A stretch of DNA of 34,485 nucleotides from a filamentous cyanobacterium CCT1 (GCA_003017855.1 PYER01000034.1:1-34485); one strand, 5' to 3'. Counted from the stretch's first letter, positions 7,619-16,337 are shown. Notes: a model not told the origin generated them from the sequence alone. Numbers and translations are program-made.

Positions 7619-9433
7619 GTGTTTGACGGGTACCCCGCTGTGATTTGGATTGACTGGGCCATTGTGGCCGTCTACATGGTCTTCAGCCTGGCTCTGGGCC
7701 TGTATCTTTCCCGCAAGGCAGCGGGCGGACTGGTGGATTTTTTTGTGTCGGGGCGATCGCTGCCCTGGTGGCTGGCGGGCACCAGTATGGCGGCGACTAC
7801 ATTCTCGATCGACACGCCGCTGTACATCGCTGGGGTGGTGGGTACCCGAGGCATTGCTGGCAACTGGGAGTGGTGGAGCTTTGGCATTGCCCACGTGGTC
7901 ATGATCTACGTCTTTGCCCGGCTGTGGCGGCGCTCTGAAATCATTACCGATGCGGAGCTCACGGAGCTGCGCTACGGCGGTGCGACGGCGGCCTGGCTGC
8001 GGGGCATCAAAGCCTTTTTGTTTGCGGTGCCAATCAACTGTATCGGCATTGGCTACGCCATGCTGGCCATGGTCAAAGTGATCGACGCCCTGCAAATCTG
8101 GCAGTCGGTCGGCATTGAGCCCGGCGAAAGTCTGAAGCTGCTGAGCGTGATTGGGGTCAGCGTGCTGGTGCTGGTCTATGCCGGTTTTTCGGGCCTGTGG
8201 GGGGTGGTGGCAACCGATTTTTTCCAATTCTTCTTAGCGCTGTTAGGAGCCGTGATCGTGGCGGTGGCGGCCGTGGTCAACCTGGGCGGCATGGGCAGCC
8301 TGATCGACCAGGTCAAGGCCACTGGAGGCACCGATTTGTTAGCCTTTGTACCCCTAGAGCGAGGAGCTAGTGGCTGGTACCAATGGAGCGAGACCGCCGG
8401 TATTTCGATCAGCACCTTTTTGGCCTACGTGACCTTGCAGTGGTGGGCCTTTCGCCGCAGCGACGGGGGCGGTGAATTTATTCAGCGACTGGCCGCCTCT
8501 AAAGACGAGGCCGAGGCCGAAAAAGCCGCCTGGTTTTTCAACATTTTGCACTACGTCATTCGCACCTGGCCCTGGGTGGTGGTGGCCCTGGCGGCGGTGG
8601 TGCTCTACCCCAACCTCGAAGACCGGGAACTGGGCTACCCCATGCTGATGCTCGACTTTTTGCCGCCCGTGCTGCTGGGGCTGGTGGTGGCTTCGCTAAT
8701 TGCCGCCTTTATGAGCACGGTCTCGACCCTGATTAACTGGGGCGCGTCGTACCTCACCAATGATTTGTACGGGCGCTTTTTGCGACCCGCCGCCACCGAG
8801 ACCGAACTGGTGCTGGCCGGGCGAATTGCCTCCGTGGTGGTGACGGGGCTGGGGGCGATCGCCGCCTTTTACTCCCAGGATGTGGCCACGGTATTTCGAC
8901 TAGTAATTGCGATCGGCACCGGGCCTGGGCTGGTGCTTATTTTGCGCTGGTTCTGGTGGCGCATCAATGCCGCCGCCGAGCTGGCTTCCATGCTGGCCGG
9001 ATTTTTGGTGGGTCTGGTTACCAGCGTCGTCCCCATTCTCACCATCGACGACTTTGGCCTGCGGCTGCTGGTCACTACCGCCATTACCACAGTAATTTGG
9101 GTTGCCACCATGCTGCTCACCGCCCCCGAAAGCGACGCCACGCTGGATACTTTCTACAGCAAAGTACGCCCTGGTGGTCCCGGCTGGGCTCGCCAGCGCC
9201 AGCGCACCGGCCTCTGGCCCGCCCAAGCCCTGGGCCGCGACCTGCTGCGGGCAGGCTTCGCCCTGCTGCTGCTGCTGGGAGCCATGCTCGGCGTCGGCGG
9301 CTTTTTGCTCTATCAACCCCTGACCGGCTGGTTTTGGCTAGTGGTAGCGGTAGCGGGCTGGGTTGGCCTGCGGCGCATGCGCAAGCCCGTGCCGCCCATG
9401 CCGATGCCTGGGATGGATGAGCCACCGGGATGA
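7619..9433 (+). CDS. Sodium:solute symporter family transporter
   Basis: 604-residue polytopic protein of the SSS (solute:sodium symporter) family. Early signatures are SGRSLPWWLAGTSMAATTFS then DTPLYIAGVVG, matching the family's GR..PWW..G.S..A..FS..T core that holds the Na+ site. About thirteen or fourteen hydrophobic helices follow, with TISTFLAY and SLIAAFMSTVSTLINWG as later conserved helices. The C-terminus ends in a Pro/Met-rich cytoplasmic tail (PVPPMPMPGMDEPPG). Members import sugars, amino acids, nucleosides or organic acids; the substrate cannot be read here. The start is GTG with a weak ribosome site, consistent with coupling to the preceding coiled-coil gene. Confidence 0.93.
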   Translation: MFDGYPAVIWIDWAIVAVYMVFSLALGLYLSRKAAGGLVDFFVSGRSLPWWLAGTSMAATTFSIDTPLYIAGVVGTRGIAGNWEWWSFGIAHVVMIYVFARLWRRSEIITDAELTELRYGGATAAWLRGIKAFLFAVPINCIGIGYAMLAMVKVIDALQIWQSVGIEPGESLKLLSVIGVSVLVLVYAGFSGLWGVVATDFFQFFLALLGAVIVAVAAVVNLGGMGSLIDQVKATGGTDLLAFVPLERGASGWYQWSETAGISISTFLAYVTLQWWAFRRSDGGGEFIQRLAASKDEAEAEKAAWFFNILHYVIRTWPWVVVALAAVVLYPNLEDRELGYPMLMLDFLPPVLLGLVVASLIAAFMSTVSTLINWGASYLTNDLYGRFLRPAATETELVLAGRIASVVVTGLGAIAAFYSQDVATVFRLVIAIGTGPGLVLILRWFWWRINAAAELASMLAGFLVGLVTSVVPILTIDDFGLRLLVTTAITTVIWVATMLLTAPESDATLDTFYSKVRPGGPGWARQRQRTGLWPAQALGRDLLRAGFALLLLLGAMLGVGGFLLYQPLTGWFWLVVAVAGWVGLRRMRKPVPPMPMPGMDEPPG

Positions 9434-9499
9434 GGGGATGCGGGGAGATAAGCGGTAAGATGAGAGAATCGGTTACATCCCTTCACACGCGATCGCCCT

Positions 9500-9730
9500 A
9501 TGTCGTTTTTCCGGTCTTACATTGCACCTTTGCTGATTGTGCTGATTTTTGCGGTGGCGATGCTGGCGGTGAGCGCCCGCATCTTTTTACCCAGCGATAT
9601 GATGGCCCCCGCGCCGATCGAAGAGCCCATATCAACGGTAAGTCCTGCACCGATCGCTCAGACCGATGGGATCATGCCAGAGCTGTCAGAGCTGATTCAC
9701 GGCCCCCAAAGCGATCGCGTTGCGGGCTAG
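9500..9730 (+). CDS. Small single-pass membrane protein
   Basis: 76-residue predicted protein: MSFFRSYIAPLLIVLIFAVA opens a single hydrophobic helix (about residues 7-27), followed by a Pro/Ile-rich polar tail. Codon use resembles neighbouring genes and the frame is open from ATG to TAG. The start lies three bases after a HIP1 octamer (9489-9496), and no strong ribosome site is visible. It follows the symporter by 66 bases on the same strand, across a purine-rich repeat. No family is recognised, and it could be spurious. Confidence 0.5.
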   Translation: MSFFRSYIAPLLIVLIFAVAMLAVSARIFLPSDMMAPAPIEEPISTVSPAPIAQTDGIMPELSELIHGPQSDRVAG

Positions 9731-10485
9731 CCTGAGTCCAGTAGGCGAGGGCATAACTAACAACGCTGACGCTTGCCGTGTAGCCAACTTCATTTAGCTA
9801 AAAGGGAACCCCCTAGCAGACATATTTGCCAGGGGGTTCTATGCGTAGACTTTATGTACCTTTTGCCTGTAACTTAACAACTTGCTAGCGGTGAAATAGC
9901 CTAAGCAAGATGCCTTTAGAAACGATTCGGAGACAGCAGCACTTTGACTGATTAACTTGAGATTTTTCCTCAAGAAAGTTCCGATAAATTAGAGATGTTT
10001 AAATGCCGTCGTAAAGAAACCATCGCGTGGGGTTTATAGCGTCTCTGGGCATTTCTTGCAGAGCTCTCAATCAGTTACAGAGAGGAAATATCAACAACCG
10101 AGTAAAGTGCTGCTGGTATTTGACGAAATAGATTCAGACGTTAAATCGATAACGTACCTCCTATTTAACAGGACTGAACTATTTGAACTGTCAGGGGAAT
10201 AAATCAGGTTTTTGTGTCAGGTGATTCACTTCCTTAATTACTAAGATACTCCCCGAGTTGGGGCATGGCTAGTGATGATACCAAAGTTTATGATTGGGTT
10301 AACAACTGCTCTCACAGCGTTGGAAAACCCAGAATTTCAACCCTACCCAGAACCGCCAAACTGCCGTTGACTAGAGCAGTGCGAGCCATATTGCAGGTAC
10401 GCTCAGACGCTACTATTGATAGGCGGCTATCTCGGTAGAGGTGGCCTGGTGGTAAGGCTACAGCCCAAGGTAAGGAGCGATCGCA
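9731..10485. other. A+T-richer gene-free region upstream of leuD
   Basis: About 755 bases with no credible reading frame. Besides the hairpin at 9806-9839 there are small stems, CTTGAG/CTCAAG (9956-9974) and CCCC-GAGTT-GGGG near 10251-10263. Base composition between about 9840 and 10320 is clearly more A+T-rich than the flanking genes. The last 100 bases should hold the leuD promoter. I see no tRNA and no known RNA; remnants of a decayed gene or mobile element are possible. Confidence 0.5.
9806..9839. terminator. Strong hairpin after the small membrane protein gene
   Basis: GAACCCCCTAGCA (9806-9818) pairs with TGCCAGGGGGTTC (9827-9839) at 12 of 13 positions, with loop GACATATT. On the plus strand TCTATG follows without a T-run; on the minus strand CCTTTTAG follows. 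It may end transcription of the symporter region on plus or block read-through in either direction. Confidence 0.55.
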
Positions 10486-11073
10486 GTGACGCAGATAGAA
10501 CAGATCACGGGAACCGGCATTCCTCTCAGAGGCAACGACATCGACACCGATCGCATCATCCCAGCTCGATTTCTGAAGTGCGTGACCTTTGACGGGCTGG
10601 GCGAGCAGGTGTTTGCCGACGATCGAGCCGCCCTGGAGGGCAGCCATGCCTTTGATCAGCCTCAGTATCAGGGCGCAACGATTTTGGTGGTGAACCGCAA
10701 CTTTGGCTGCGGCTCCTCGCGAGAGCATGCCCCCCAGGCGATCGCCCGCTGGGGAATCAAGGCGGTGTTGGGCGAGAGCTTTGCCGAGATTTTCTTTGGC
10801 AACTGCGTCGCGATCGGTATTCCCTGCCTGACGGCAACTTCGGAGGTGGTAGGCCAAGTACAGGCTGCTCTGGAGGCTGACCCCACCGCCCCTGTCACTC
10901 TTGATTTAGCCTCGCAAACCGTGCAGTTTGGCGCTAGAACCGAGACCATAGCCATGCCTGAGGGGGTGCGTCAGGCCTTTTTAGCCGGCACCTGGGATGC
11001 TTGCGGCCAGTTGGTAGCCAACGCCGGGGCCATCAGCGCCACAGCCGCCCAGCTGCCCTACGTGGCCTGGTAG
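10486..11073 (+). CDS. leuD: 3-isopropylmalate dehydratase small subunit
   Basis: LeuD, 195 residues, pairs with the iron-sulfur large subunit LeuC to isomerise 2-isopropylmalate to 3-isopropylmalate in leucine biosynthesis. Diagnostic motifs are [16 protein letters not shown] near the N-terminus and [15 protein letters not shown] in the middle, the swivel-domain substrate-binding loop of the aconitase family, followed by [12 protein letters not shown]. Length is normal. The start is GTG with TAAGGAG at 10471-10477 upstream; a HIP1 octamer lies between the ribosome site and the start. leuC is not in the window, as the two are often unlinked in cyanobacteria. Confidence 0.96.
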   Translation: MTQIEQITGTGIPLRGNDIDTDRIIPARFLKCVTFDGLGEQVFADDRAALEGSHAFDQPQYQGATILVVNRNFGCGSSREHAPQAIARWGIKAVLGESFAEIFFGNCVAIGIPCLTATSEVVGQVQAALEADPTAPVTLDLASQTVQFGARTETIAMPEGVRQAFLAGTWDACGQLVANAGAISATAAQLPYVAW

Positions 11074-11179
11074 GGGTACAGCAGTCGCCCTACCCATAGA
11101 TTTGCAACGGCCTGTGGATTTTGCCGGAGAAATAGGCACTCTCTAGGGAGATCCCTCACCCCCGGCGCGGGCTGCTGCT

Positions 11180-12811
11180 ATGGTTTCATCCGCTGTGCGA
11201 TCGCTTACTCCCTGGTTGCCGTCAGAATCGGCGGCGCTGCCGGGCGCAACGGCCTCCACTCTGAGCAATACGGTGTGTCGCATGGCTCCTCTGGCCCTGG
11301 AGCGACCCGACCTGGAGCGAGTACCGTCGGTAGCAGCGGCGCTAAAGCAGCTGGTGGAGCAGAGCATGGTGCTGCGATCGCCCGCTGGCGGCTGGCCCGC
11401 CGACCTGCCTCAAACGCCAGAAAACCTTGGCGCTTACCTCAGCGAAGAGACCTGGGAACTTCTGGACGCCCTGGAAGCGAACCCACTATCTTCTCCAGCA
11501 TCAACAGCGCCAGGTATCGTCCCTATCACCGTTCTGGTACCCCACCTGCTGTGGATGCTGGCCAGCGGGGGCTACGAAATTATGCGCCTGATTGAGGGGG
11601 TCCAGGCCAGCGTTTTTGAACCGGATGGCTCAGGGACGGCACACATCGTGCGCCTGGTGCCAGTGCTGACGCTCACGATTGAAGAATCCCGCTACGCCCT
11701 CGATCTGGTTACCCAAACCGACCCAGTACCCTCCCTTCACCTGCCCGAGACGACTAGTCTTCGCCTGCTGGATAACGACCTGGACAACCGCTCCCGGCGC
11801 TGTAAAGACCTGCTGGAGCAGGTAGCCCAGATTCTGAGCTACGCCCAGCCAGGGCTGGCTACTTTACTGGGCGATCGCTGCTCTGTCGAAGCCCTCCGAC
11901 CTTTTCAGACCTGGCAGCCCGCTACCCTCAGCCTGCAGCTTCATCTGGCTCAAATGGATGCCAAGGCGCATCCTCGTCACTCGGGCAGAACCGGGGCTAG
12001 CCCCAACGCGCTTTACCTGCCGTCAGATGAAAAGCAACCCTCTAAAGCTGACACAGGCTTTACCCTCGACGACTTCGCTAGCACATTGATCGAAGATCCC
12101 GGCGATGCTACCGCTGGGGTGCTGGGCAACTGGCTGACCTTTACCAATGAGAGCTGGATTCAGGCTTTTCTCAATGTCTGCGCTCAGCGGATAGTTGCTC
12201 AAAACCTTCCCCAGATAGCGCCAGGTAACGGTGGAGAGAGCGCCACTTCCGAGCTGCTGCGCCAGCGCGAGGTCTTCTGCAACCTTGTTACCTACAGCGC
12301 TACCGACCTGGTGCAGGGGGTCAATGGCTTGTTTAAGCACACCTTCGTGCACGAGCCGGTGCTGGTAGCTGACCTATGGCCTCGGCTGCGCTGGTACCTG
12401 GCCCAAAGCTCAGAACGCGTGATGCAGCTGATGGGCGGAGTCTCAACCCAGGTGCTACCCCCCGGTCTGAGCTGGCAGCAGGGTAGCCTCTACCTGCGTC
12501 CGCTGATGCAGCTGACAACTGCGCAGCGCAGCTGGATTATTGACCTGAGCCGTGGACGCCTGCTGCCCACCAGCTCCCAGGCCCTACCCGCCGATGCCGC
12601 CGTAGACATAGCCGACGCACCCTGGCGTAACCCGCTTACCGTAGCCGAGCTAACCACCCTAATCGATCGCGACCTGAGCACCCATACCCCAGCCATTGCC
12701 GCTCTGCGCCAGGGCACGTCCATTCACCTACACAGGCTCGATGCCGAAGCAGGCTGCCAGCCGGGCCAGCTCACGCTCGACTGGTGTTTTACCCTACAGG
12801 CTTCTCTATAG
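11180..12811 (+). CDS. Unrecognised 543-residue protein built of two related halves
   Basis: No known family or motif is recognised. The protein is largely helical and probably cytoplasmic, with no signal peptide or membrane helix. It contains an internal duplication. Residues about 118-185 (LVPHLLWMLASGGYEIMRL ... GV ... ESRYALDLV) align with about 398-465 (LWPRLRWYLAQSSERVMQL ... GV ... QRSWIIDLS). The ends of the two copies also resemble each other: QPATLSLQLHL near 246 and QPGQLTLDWCF near the C-terminus. The second copy is preceded by a linker (about 265-300) rich in Ser, Pro and Gly. The ribosome site is weak, so the start may be later; Met at residue 35 is an option. The next gene, 180 bases downstream on the same strand, is a GvpL/GvpF protein. 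Confidence 0.75.
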   Translation: MVSSAVRSLTPWLPSESAALPGATASTLSNTVCRMAPLALERPDLERVPSVAAALKQLVEQSMVLRSPAGGWPADLPQTPENLGAYLSEETWELLDALEANPLSSPASTAPGIVPITVLVPHLLWMLASGGYEIMRLIEGVQASVFEPDGSGTAHIVRLVPVLTLTIEESRYALDLVTQTDPVPSLHLPETTSLRLLDNDLDNRSRRCKDLLEQVAQILSYAQPGLATLLGDRCSVEALRPFQTWQPATLSLQLHLAQMDAKAHPRHSGRTGASPNALYLPSDEKQPSKADTGFTLDDFASTLIEDPGDATAGVLGNWLTFTNESWIQAFLNVCAQRIVAQNLPQIAPGNGGESATSELLRQREVFCNLVTYSATDLVQGVNGLFKHTFVHEPVLVADLWPRLRWYLAQSSERVMQLMGGVSTQVLPPGLSWQQGSLYLRPLMQLTTAQRSWIIDLSRGRLLPTSSQALPADAAVDIADAPWRNPLTVAELTTLIDRDLSTHTPAIAALRQGTSIHLHRLDAEAGCQPGQLTLDWCFTLQASL

Positions 12812-12993
12812 GGAGTATGTCCATACCATCTGTTAATGCGGACGCTCAGACCAAGCTTTCTCCACTGCCACGACGGCTGTAGTGGTTTCAAGGCCGTAAG
12901 TTTTATGGCATTTTTACGAGATACCGCCCCGAGGTAAAGTTCAGATCGCCTAGAGTGAGATCGAACGTAGCGCATCCAAAGGCGTTTGATACC

Positions 12994-13686
12994 GTGTCTT
13001 CAGAGTTGACTCCAGGGCCCATCTACCTCTACAGCATTTGCCCCCGACCACAGCAGCCCCTAACGCTACCTCTGGGGCTGGCCGAACCCACCCAGCTAAT
13101 TGCTGTCGATAATATTGCCGCCGTAGTCGAAACCGGTGTTGATCTAGAAACCCTGCAAACCGACGAGCCGCGCCTGTTAAATGCCGTGCTCAGCCACGAT
13201 CGCGTCATCTGTGAGCTGTTTCAAACCACACCACTGCTACCCCTGCGGTTTGGCACCCAGATTGCCTCCCTCGACCATCTCAAGGCCCACCTGGCAACTC
13301 AGGGCGCCGACTACGCCGCCAAGCTGGAGGCCCTGGCCCACAAAGCCGAGTACCAGCTCAAGCTAGTTGCCCAAACGGTTGAGCTACCGCCCGTGGCCGC
13401 AGGCCTAACCGGGCGCGACTACTTTTTGGCCAAAAAACAGCGCCTCGAAGACCAAACCACCACCCAGGAACAGCAGCAGGCCGAACTCGCCCAGGTGCTC
13501 GACCACATCTACAGCGCCTACAGCGACTGCCTTGAGGCCGAAGGCCCGGCTGGGGAAGCCCGCGTCTACATCCTGGTCGATCGCGAGGACGAAACGTTAT
13601 TACAGCAGGTCGAAGAGTGGCGATCGCAGGCTCCCCACTGGACTCTCATCCTCAGCGAACCCCTCCCCCCGTACCACTTCGTCTAG
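12994..13686 (+). CDS. GvpL/GvpF-family gas vesicle protein
   Basis: 230-residue protein of the GvpL/GvpF family, the accessory proteins needed for gas vesicle assembly. Recognisable parts are GPIYLYSICP at the start, DRVICELFQTTPLLPLRFGT, the strongest family signature, and the KAEYQLKL and VYILVDRED strands. The frame is open from GTG 12955, but GTG at 12994 has AAAGG about ten bases upstream and starts close to the conserved N-terminus, so I prefer it. No gvpA, gvpC, gvpN or other gvp gene lies nearby. It is therefore either an outlying member of a cluster elsewhere or a repurposed relative, as GvpF homologues occur in strains without gas vesicles. Confidence 0.88.
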   Translation: MSSELTPGPIYLYSICPRPQQPLTLPLGLAEPTQLIAVDNIAAVVETGVDLETLQTDEPRLLNAVLSHDRVICELFQTTPLLPLRFGTQIASLDHLKAHLATQGADYAAKLEALAHKAEYQLKLVAQTVELPPVAAGLTGRDYFLAKKQRLEDQTTTQEQQQAELAQVLDHIYSAYSDCLEAEGPAGEARVYILVDREDETLLQQVEEWRSQAPHWTLILSEPLPPYHFV

Positions 13687-13689
13687 CAA

Positions 13690-13742
13690 TTTTGGATTTT
13701 GGATTCTCTCAGGTAACCCCAATCCAAAATCGCCAATCCAAA
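13690..13742. repeat. TTTTGGATT inverted repeat between convergent genes
   Basis: Direct units TTTTGGATT-TTGGATT (13690-13705) face AATCCAAAAT and AATCCAAAG (13721-13742), giving an imperfect stem around CTCTCAGGTAACCCC. Repeats built of TTTTGGATT are frequent between cyanobacterial genes. Here it separates gvpF (plus) from amt (minus) and may serve as a two-way terminator. Confidence 0.6.
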
Positions 13743-13746
13743 GTCC

Positions 13747-15192
13747 CTACTGTCCAACCTGAAACTCCGGATAGGCCTCCATCGCGTGTTCGCCCAGGTC
13801 AAGACCCTGAATTTCTTCGGCTTCAGAGACGCGAATGCCTATCGTTGCCCGCAGCGCCAACCAGCACACCAGACTAAAGGCCACCGTAAACGCCCCCACT
13901 ACGGCAATACCCAACAGCTGCACGAGCACCTGCTGAATACCGCCCCCCATCAACAACCCGGCCAGCGGGCCAGACTCCTGGTCATACCAGGGAAAACCGC
14001 CCGGGGTAACGCTAAACAGGCCCAGGGCTAGCGTGCCCCACACGCCACACACCAAATGTACGGAGACAGCTCCCACCGGATCGTCAATCTTGAGCCCGTC
14101 TAGCAGGGTGACCGAAAACACGACAATGACGCCCGCCACCAGGCCAATCAGCGCCGCGCTGCCCAGGGTGATGTATGCACAGGATGCAGTCACCGCGACC
14201 AGCCCGGCCAGCACGCCGTTGATAATCATCGACAGGTCGGGCTTGCTGAGATAGATCCAGGAGGTGACAGTAGCCGCCAGCCCCCCCAATGCAGCAGCAA
14301 TATTGGTCGTCACCACAATGTGGCTAATGGCCAAGGGGTCGGCGGCCATCGTAGACCCGGGGTTAAAGCCAAACCAGCCCAGCCACAAAATGAGACAGCC
14401 CAGAGCCGAAATACTCAGGTTGTGGCCAGGCATCGCCACCGGACGCGCCTGAAAGCGACCCCGCCGCGGCCCCAGCAAGATTGCCCCAATTAGCGCCGCC
14501 CAGCCGCCGACGGAGTGTACCACCGTCGATCCCGCAAAATCATAAAACCCCAGGTTGGCCAGCATACCGCCGCCCCACACCCAGTGGCCGGTAATGGGGT
14601 AAGAGATGCCCACCAGCAGCAGGCTAAAGATAAAAAAGGCCAAAAACTTAATCCGTTCGGCCACCGCCCCAGAGACAATAGTAGCCGCCGTGCCCGCAAA
14701 GGCCAGCTGAAAGAAAAATTTAGCGTTCAGGGGCACCCCGGCCCAGCTTAGAGCGTTAAAGGTGCCCCGATAGGCTTCACCGACGGCAGGGCTGTTGTCG
14801 GCCCCCTGCAGCAAAAACCCTGAGAACCCAAACAGGGGGTTGCCGTCGCCAAACATGAGGCCAAAGCCCACCACCCAAAACGCCAGCGTGGAAAGGCCGA
14901 ACACAATCAGGTTTTTGGCCAGCAGGTTGACGGCGTTTTTGCTGCGGCAAAATCCGGTTTCGAGCATGCAGAACCCGGCATTCATAAAGAACACCAGAAA
15001 CCCGGCCACCAGCACCCACACTGTATCTAGCGCTACTTGAAGATCAGCAGCGCTGGTCCCCTGGGCCAGAGCAGCGGGACAGAAAACGACCAAGCTGCCT
15101 AACGCTCCCCAGAGAGCGTAGTGCCAACGCCCCTCTGGCCTATGGAGGGGTTGCCAGCCCTCAGTAAGGGCTCTTGATTGTTGCTGGGACAT
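13747..15192 (-). CDS. amt: Ammonium transporter
   Basis: Amt/MEP/Rh-family channel, 481 residues. An N-terminal signal-like helix ([16 protein letters not shown]) precedes eleven transmembrane helices. Key features are [16 protein letters not shown] on helix 1, the pore histidines in [10 protein letters not shown] and [13 protein letters not shown], and the family signature [20 protein letters not shown]. The protein conducts NH3/NH4+ across the cytoplasmic membrane for nitrogen assimilation. The open frame extends to 15243, but ATG at 15192, with TTGGAG upstream, starts at MSQQQS and fits best. No glnB follows. The upstream region contains an imperfect NtcA-type site (15371-15384), consistent with expected induction under nitrogen limitation. 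Confidence 0.96.
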   Translation of the reverse strand: MSQQQSRALTEGWQPLHRPEGRWHYALWGALGSLVVFCPAALAQGTSAADLQVALDTVWVLVAGFLVFFMNAGFCMLETGFCRSKNAVNLLAKNLIVFGLSTLAFWVVGFGLMFGDGNPLFGFSGFLLQGADNSPAVGEAYRGTFNALSWAGVPLNAKFFFQLAFAGTAATIVSGAVAERIKFLAFFIFSLLLVGISYPITGHWVWGGGMLANLGFYDFAGSTVVHSVGGWAALIGAILLGPRRGRFQARPVAMPGHNLSISALGCLILWLGWFGFNPGSTMAADPLAISHIVVTTNIAAALGGLAATVTSWIYLSKPDLSMIINGVLAGLVAVTASCAYITLGSAALIGLVAGVIVVFSVTLLDGLKIDDPVGAVSVHLVCGVWGTLALGLFSVTPGGFPWYDQESGPLAGLLMGGGIQQVLVQLLGIAVVGAFTVAFSLVCWLALRATIGIRVSEAEEIQGLDLGEHAMEAYPEFQVGQ

Positions 15193-15621
15193 AACGACCA
15201 CGTGACTCCAATGGACTCTCTTTATAAGCCCATAGGTTGCCACGAATTGCTGTTACTGGTGCAAGTATTTATACTGCTTCCAGGTTGGCAGCGGGGCCGT
15301 AGTTATGGGTGTAGCTAACCGCTCTTACGCTAGAGACTGTTATAGAAGAGGTGCGAGTCAAGGATAGGCAGTAACAAATATCACCTCTGCAAAGTTTCCG
15401 TGAAATCCCCTAGAAGCGCTAGGCCCTGTGGAGAGGTCAGGTTAAAACTGGTTGCAGTGTAGCGTTTGGTTTGAGAAAACTCAACTATTGAGACATTGAC
15501 CAAGTTGAATTAGACGGCAAGTCTCCACCGAGACTGATCAGTCGTTCATCATCTACTGCCATCGCACTTCAGGGAGAGCTCTACCATTCATGATTCACCT
15601 TCTTTAAGGAATATCAAGCTA
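15193..15621. other. Divergent promoter region between amt and the PTPA-CTERM gene
   Basis: About 430 bases without a gene, serving both divergent genes. On the amt side there is a GTATTTATAC palindrome near 15265 and an NtcA-like site. On the other side AAGGA sits upstream of the PTPA-CTERM start. No complete -35/-10 pair stands out. Confidence 0.5.
15371..15384 (-). promoter_or_regulatory. Imperfect NtcA-like site upstream of amt
   Basis: The plus strand reads GTA-N8-CAC, one base off the GTA-N8-TAC palindrome bound by the nitrogen regulator NtcA. On the minus strand TATAAC lies 27 bases downstream, a little farther than the usual 22. The site is about 180 bases upstream of the amt ATG. 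Cyanobacterial amt genes are commonly NtcA-activated, but this match is weak and could be chance. Confidence 0.25.
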
Positions 15622-16227
15622 ATGGTAACTTCAACGATCACAAAAGCCTCTTTTATGGCTGCGGCAGGACTTGCAATCGGTACACTCAACCTGACTCTAG
15701 CCGAACCTGTTCACGCATTTGATTTCACAGGATCTTATACACCCGCTAATTTTACGCTAACCAACGAAAACGCAGATGGTTTTGTAGACACCTCAGGTGC
15801 CCCTGCATCTATCTCCATCACCGGTGGAGACAATGGTTCTTTTTTTTCTGGTTCGACCAAATTTTTAACCACTGCCGCTGCTGCTGGGTTGGTGAGTTTC
15901 AACTGGAATTACAGTACATTAGATGGTCCATTCTTTGATCCATTCGGTTTTAGTCTGAATGGAACTTTTACCCAGCTCACCGACAACAATGGGGGGCAGT
16001 TACAATCTGGAACAGCCTTATTTAATGTACTCCTTGGCGATGTCTTTGGCTTTGAAGTTCAGACAGTTGATAATATAATTGGTAGTGCAACTGCAACTAT
16101 TTCTAATTTCAGTGCTCCTGAGCCAATTCCTACCCCAGCACTTCTCCCTGGCCTAATTGGATTGGGTGTTGCTGCGTTGCGCAAGCGCAAAGGAGAGGCT
16201 CTAGCTGAGGTCTCTGAAGAAGCCTAA
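15622..16227 (+). CDS. Secreted PTPA-CTERM sorting-domain protein
   Basis: 201-residue exported protein. A signal peptide occupies residues about 1-31 (hydrophobic AAAGLAIGTLNLTLA, then VHA-FDF). The middle is Ser/Thr/Gly/Asn-rich beta-structure (about 32-165). The C-terminus has the tripartite sorting signal IPTPALLPGLIGLGVAALRKRK: a PTPA motif, hydrophobic helix and basic cluster, like PEP-CTERM proteins processed by an exosortase. The protein is probably released to, or anchored at, the cell surface or extracellular matrix. A 12-residue acidic tail (GEALAEVSEEA) follows the basic cluster. AAGGA lies 11 bases before the ATG. No exosortase is in the window, so processing would come from elsewhere. 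The gene is more A+T-rich than its neighbours. Confidence 0.88.
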   Translation: MVTSTITKASFMAAAGLAIGTLNLTLAEPVHAFDFTGSYTPANFTLTNENADGFVDTSGAPASISITGGDNGSFFSGSTKFLTTAAAAGLVSFNWNYSTLDGPFFDPFGFSLNGTFTQLTDNNGGQLQSGTALFNVLLGDVFGFEVQTVDNIIGSATATISNFSAPEPIPTPALLPGLIGLGVAALRKRKGEALAEVSEEA

Positions 16228-16238
16228 CCGATAGAAAG

Positions 16239-16324
16239 CTAGGGTCTGTTTTAAAACCTGCTGGAACCCTTGCTCTCTCGTATGAGAGAATGAGGAGTTG
16301 ACTGACTTTTAAAACACACCCTAG
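16239..16324. mobile_element. MITE-like element with 18-bp terminal inverted repeats
   Basis: The left end CTAGGGTCTGTTTTAAAA (16239-16256) and right end TTTTAAAACACACCCTAG (16307-16324) are inverted copies with a single mismatch. The 86-base unit has no room for a transposase. Its ends include CTAG at both sides, which may be a target-site duplication of the CTAG/TA type known for IS5-group elements, or part of the repeat itself. An inner hairpin TCTCTC/GAGAGA lies near 16272-16290. The pattern fits a small non-autonomous transposable element; the parent transposon is not in the window. Confidence 0.6.
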
Positions 16325-16337
16325 TACATCAAGGCTA

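Noticed and set aside
7319-8227. 302-codon frame antisense to the coiled-coil and symporter genes
   Set aside because: A His/Gln/Arg-rich product typical of antisense frames in G+C-rich DNA; the plus-strand genes have clear families and signals.
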